Shown here: positions 6,523-7,017 of the stretch, in pieces | Layout of the letters: each line of letters starts with the position of its first letter | Position numbering within the stretch: the first letter of the stretch is position 1 | Source of the DNA: Clostridia bacterium | Lineage (GTDB): Bacteria > Bacillota > Clostridia > Christensenellales > Aristaeellaceae | Direction of reading: 5' to 3' | Length of the DNA stretch: 7,017 bases | NCBI GenBank assembly: GCA_900759005.1 | Contig: CAAEUQ010000167.1 | Span: 1 to 7,017, forward strand | Position numbers and translations under genes: made by a program | The notes under the pieces: model-generated | Database searches by the model: none | Seen by the model: the letters and a program-made list of their open reading frames with translations, nothing else | Told to the model about the DNA's origin: nothing

Positions 6523-6636
6523 GGTGAAGAAGCTGCTTTCCTCTGGCAAGGTACCGGAATCGGAGACAACACAGAAGGCGTTCATCTGAAGGCAGTTGTA
6601 CGGCGCATAATCATACCGCCGCAGTTGGAAAGCCCT
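6523..6636 (-). pseudogene. Fragment of a non-hydrolysing UDP-N-acetylglucosamine 2-epimerase (WecB family)
   Basis: The minus-strand frame opened after the stop codon at 6637-6639 reads ...YDYAPYNCLQMNAF, then CVVSDSGTLPEESSFFTS. The LQMNAFCVVSDSGT-EESS pattern is the conserved C-terminal-half motif of WecB-type epimerases, which interconvert UDP-GlcNAc and UDP-ManNAc for surface polysaccharides. Only about 32 residues are recognisable, against about 370 in the whole enzyme. The expected continuation (PAVCIRTSTERPE) is absent. Instead the frame passes directly into a flippase sequence. An ATG lies at 6585, but I see no convincing ribosome binding site, so I call this a relic. A real short fusion protein is possible but unlikely. 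Confidence 0.72.
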
Positions 6637-6639
6637 CTA

Positions 6640-6921
6640 TTCTCATTGCACTTATTTCCGACATACCGAATCCCGCCCCGCCACCAGCGATTTTGATGTC
6701 TGATGTCCGAAACGTGTCCTGTCGTTGTGCATACTGCTGCCATTTACACCGCAATCGCACAGGAATTTCGTGCAGAACGCCCTGCTATTCCCATGCACTG
6801 AACATTTGACCTCTGGTTTTGGAGATGAGCACATTATATTGTGCTTACTCCATATTCAGCTACTATATATTGATTTTCTCGCCATTTGCGCCCTGAAATG
6901 GCTGTAAGAATATGCAAATAC
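6640..6921. other. Stretch with no recognisable gene
   Basis: No frame has a start codon with a ribosome binding site and a recognisable family. A start-less minus-strand frame (about 6611-6800) reads ...RTSDIKIAGGGAGFGMSEIS... and looks protein-like, but I cannot assign it; it may be another relic of the same polysaccharide locus. A small perfect 7-bp hairpin (GCCATTT/AAATGGC, 6881-6902) is present without a T-run. Confidence 0.45.
6814..6828. repeat. Direct repeat, copy 1 (TGGTTTTGGAGATGA)
   Basis: This 15-base word is repeated exactly at 7003-7017, 189 bases to the right. The two copies flank the terminator at 6922-6961. On the minus strand both copies read ISKT in the same frame, but the following codons do not resemble each other. 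Confidence 0.7.
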
Positions 6922-6961
6922 AAAAAAGCTCCGAGCCAACCTATAGATTGGTCTCGAAGCT
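6922..6961 (-). terminator. Intrinsic terminator of a leftward gene beyond the right edge
   Basis: On the minus strand, AGCTTCGAG...CTCGGAGCT forms a long stem (arms about 6946-6961 and 6927-6941, two mismatches and one bulged base, TATA loop) followed by six T (6927-6922). It would end transcription of a minus-strand gene lying to the right of, or at, the window edge. Confidence 0.8.
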
Positions 6962-7017
6962 AACTTTGGTTATGAAGATGACGTTTTTTGCTTCCTCATC
7001 ATTGGTTTTGGAGATGA
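6941..7017 (-). CDS. Possible C-terminal tail of an unidentified gene entering from the right
   Basis: One minus-strand frame is open from the window edge to a TAG at 6941-6943 and reads ISKTNDEEAKNVIFITKVSF and four more residues. The stop falls in the loop of the terminator just described, which is unusual but not impossible. Only about 24 codons are visible, there is no family resemblance, and other frames here are also short. The call rests mainly on the terminator needing a gene upstream of it. Confidence 0.22.
   Translation of the reverse strand, partial: ISKTNDEEAKNVIFITKVSFETNL
7003..7017. repeat. Direct repeat, copy 2 (TGGTTTTGGAGATGA)
   Basis: Exact copy of 6814-6828. It ends at the last base of the window, so the true repeat may be longer. 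Confidence 0.7.

Noticed and set aside
6725..6907. Plus-strand frame of 60 codons
   Set aside because: It has no ribosome binding site and no recognisable motif, and it covers one copy of the direct repeat; probably chance in AT-rich DNA.
5609..7017. tRNA, rRNA or integration attachment site
   Set aside because: No tRNA-like arms with a GGTTCGAATCC-type T-loop, no rRNA motif and no tRNA-derived repeat were found on either strand.

Overview
The window looks like a piece of a gut-type Bacillota (Clostridia) genome. The clues are a strong GGAGG ribosome binding site, a BspA-type leucine-rich-repeat surface protein rich in Ig-like and GLUG-like modules, and remnants of polysaccharide genes of the kind seen in gut Clostridia. 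The genus cannot be told from the sequence.

Positions 1-5608 form one transcription unit read leftwards (minus strand). A sigma-70-type promoter (TTGCCG, 17-base spacer, TATAAT; 5580-5608) starts an RNA whose first structured part is a cobalamin (B12) riboswitch (5407-5568, B12 box at 5414-5430). A linker with alternative hairpins and an intrinsic terminator (5293-5329) follow. After the ribosome binding site (5242-5249) comes a very large secreted protein gene that starts at 5232 and leaves the window at position 1 after 1744 uninterrupted codons. Its modules in order are: signal peptide, Glu/Pro/Gln-rich stalk, short BspA LRR block, second Glu/Pro stalk, small helical module, a DUF4430/transcobalamin-C-like domain containing a canonical EF-hand loop, an Ig-like module, a cadherin-like beta-sandwich, a long BspA LRR block, an Ig-like linker, a GLUG-like repeat region and the start of a Big_2 domain. 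The arrangement suggests a surface protein made when B12 is scarce. With the transcobalamin-like domain, the best hypothesis is a surface corrinoid-capture protein. This is the most interesting point in the window.

Positions 5609-6180 hold no gene that I can recognise. They contain several near-perfect inverted repeats and short broken reading frames.

Positions 6181-6636 hold, on the minus strand, a chimeric remnant. A short piece of a non-hydrolysing UDP-GlcNAc 2-epimerase (WecB type) runs in frame into an N-terminal piece of a Wzx-type polysaccharide flippase, which ends at a 17-bp hairpin. This stretch is visibly AT-richer than the surface-protein gene and looks like decayed or rearranged polysaccharide-locus DNA.

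Positions 6640-7017 hold no recognised gene. There is an intrinsic terminator for a leftward gene (6922-6961), possibly the last codons of that gene, and a 15-base direct repeat whose second copy ends at the window edge.
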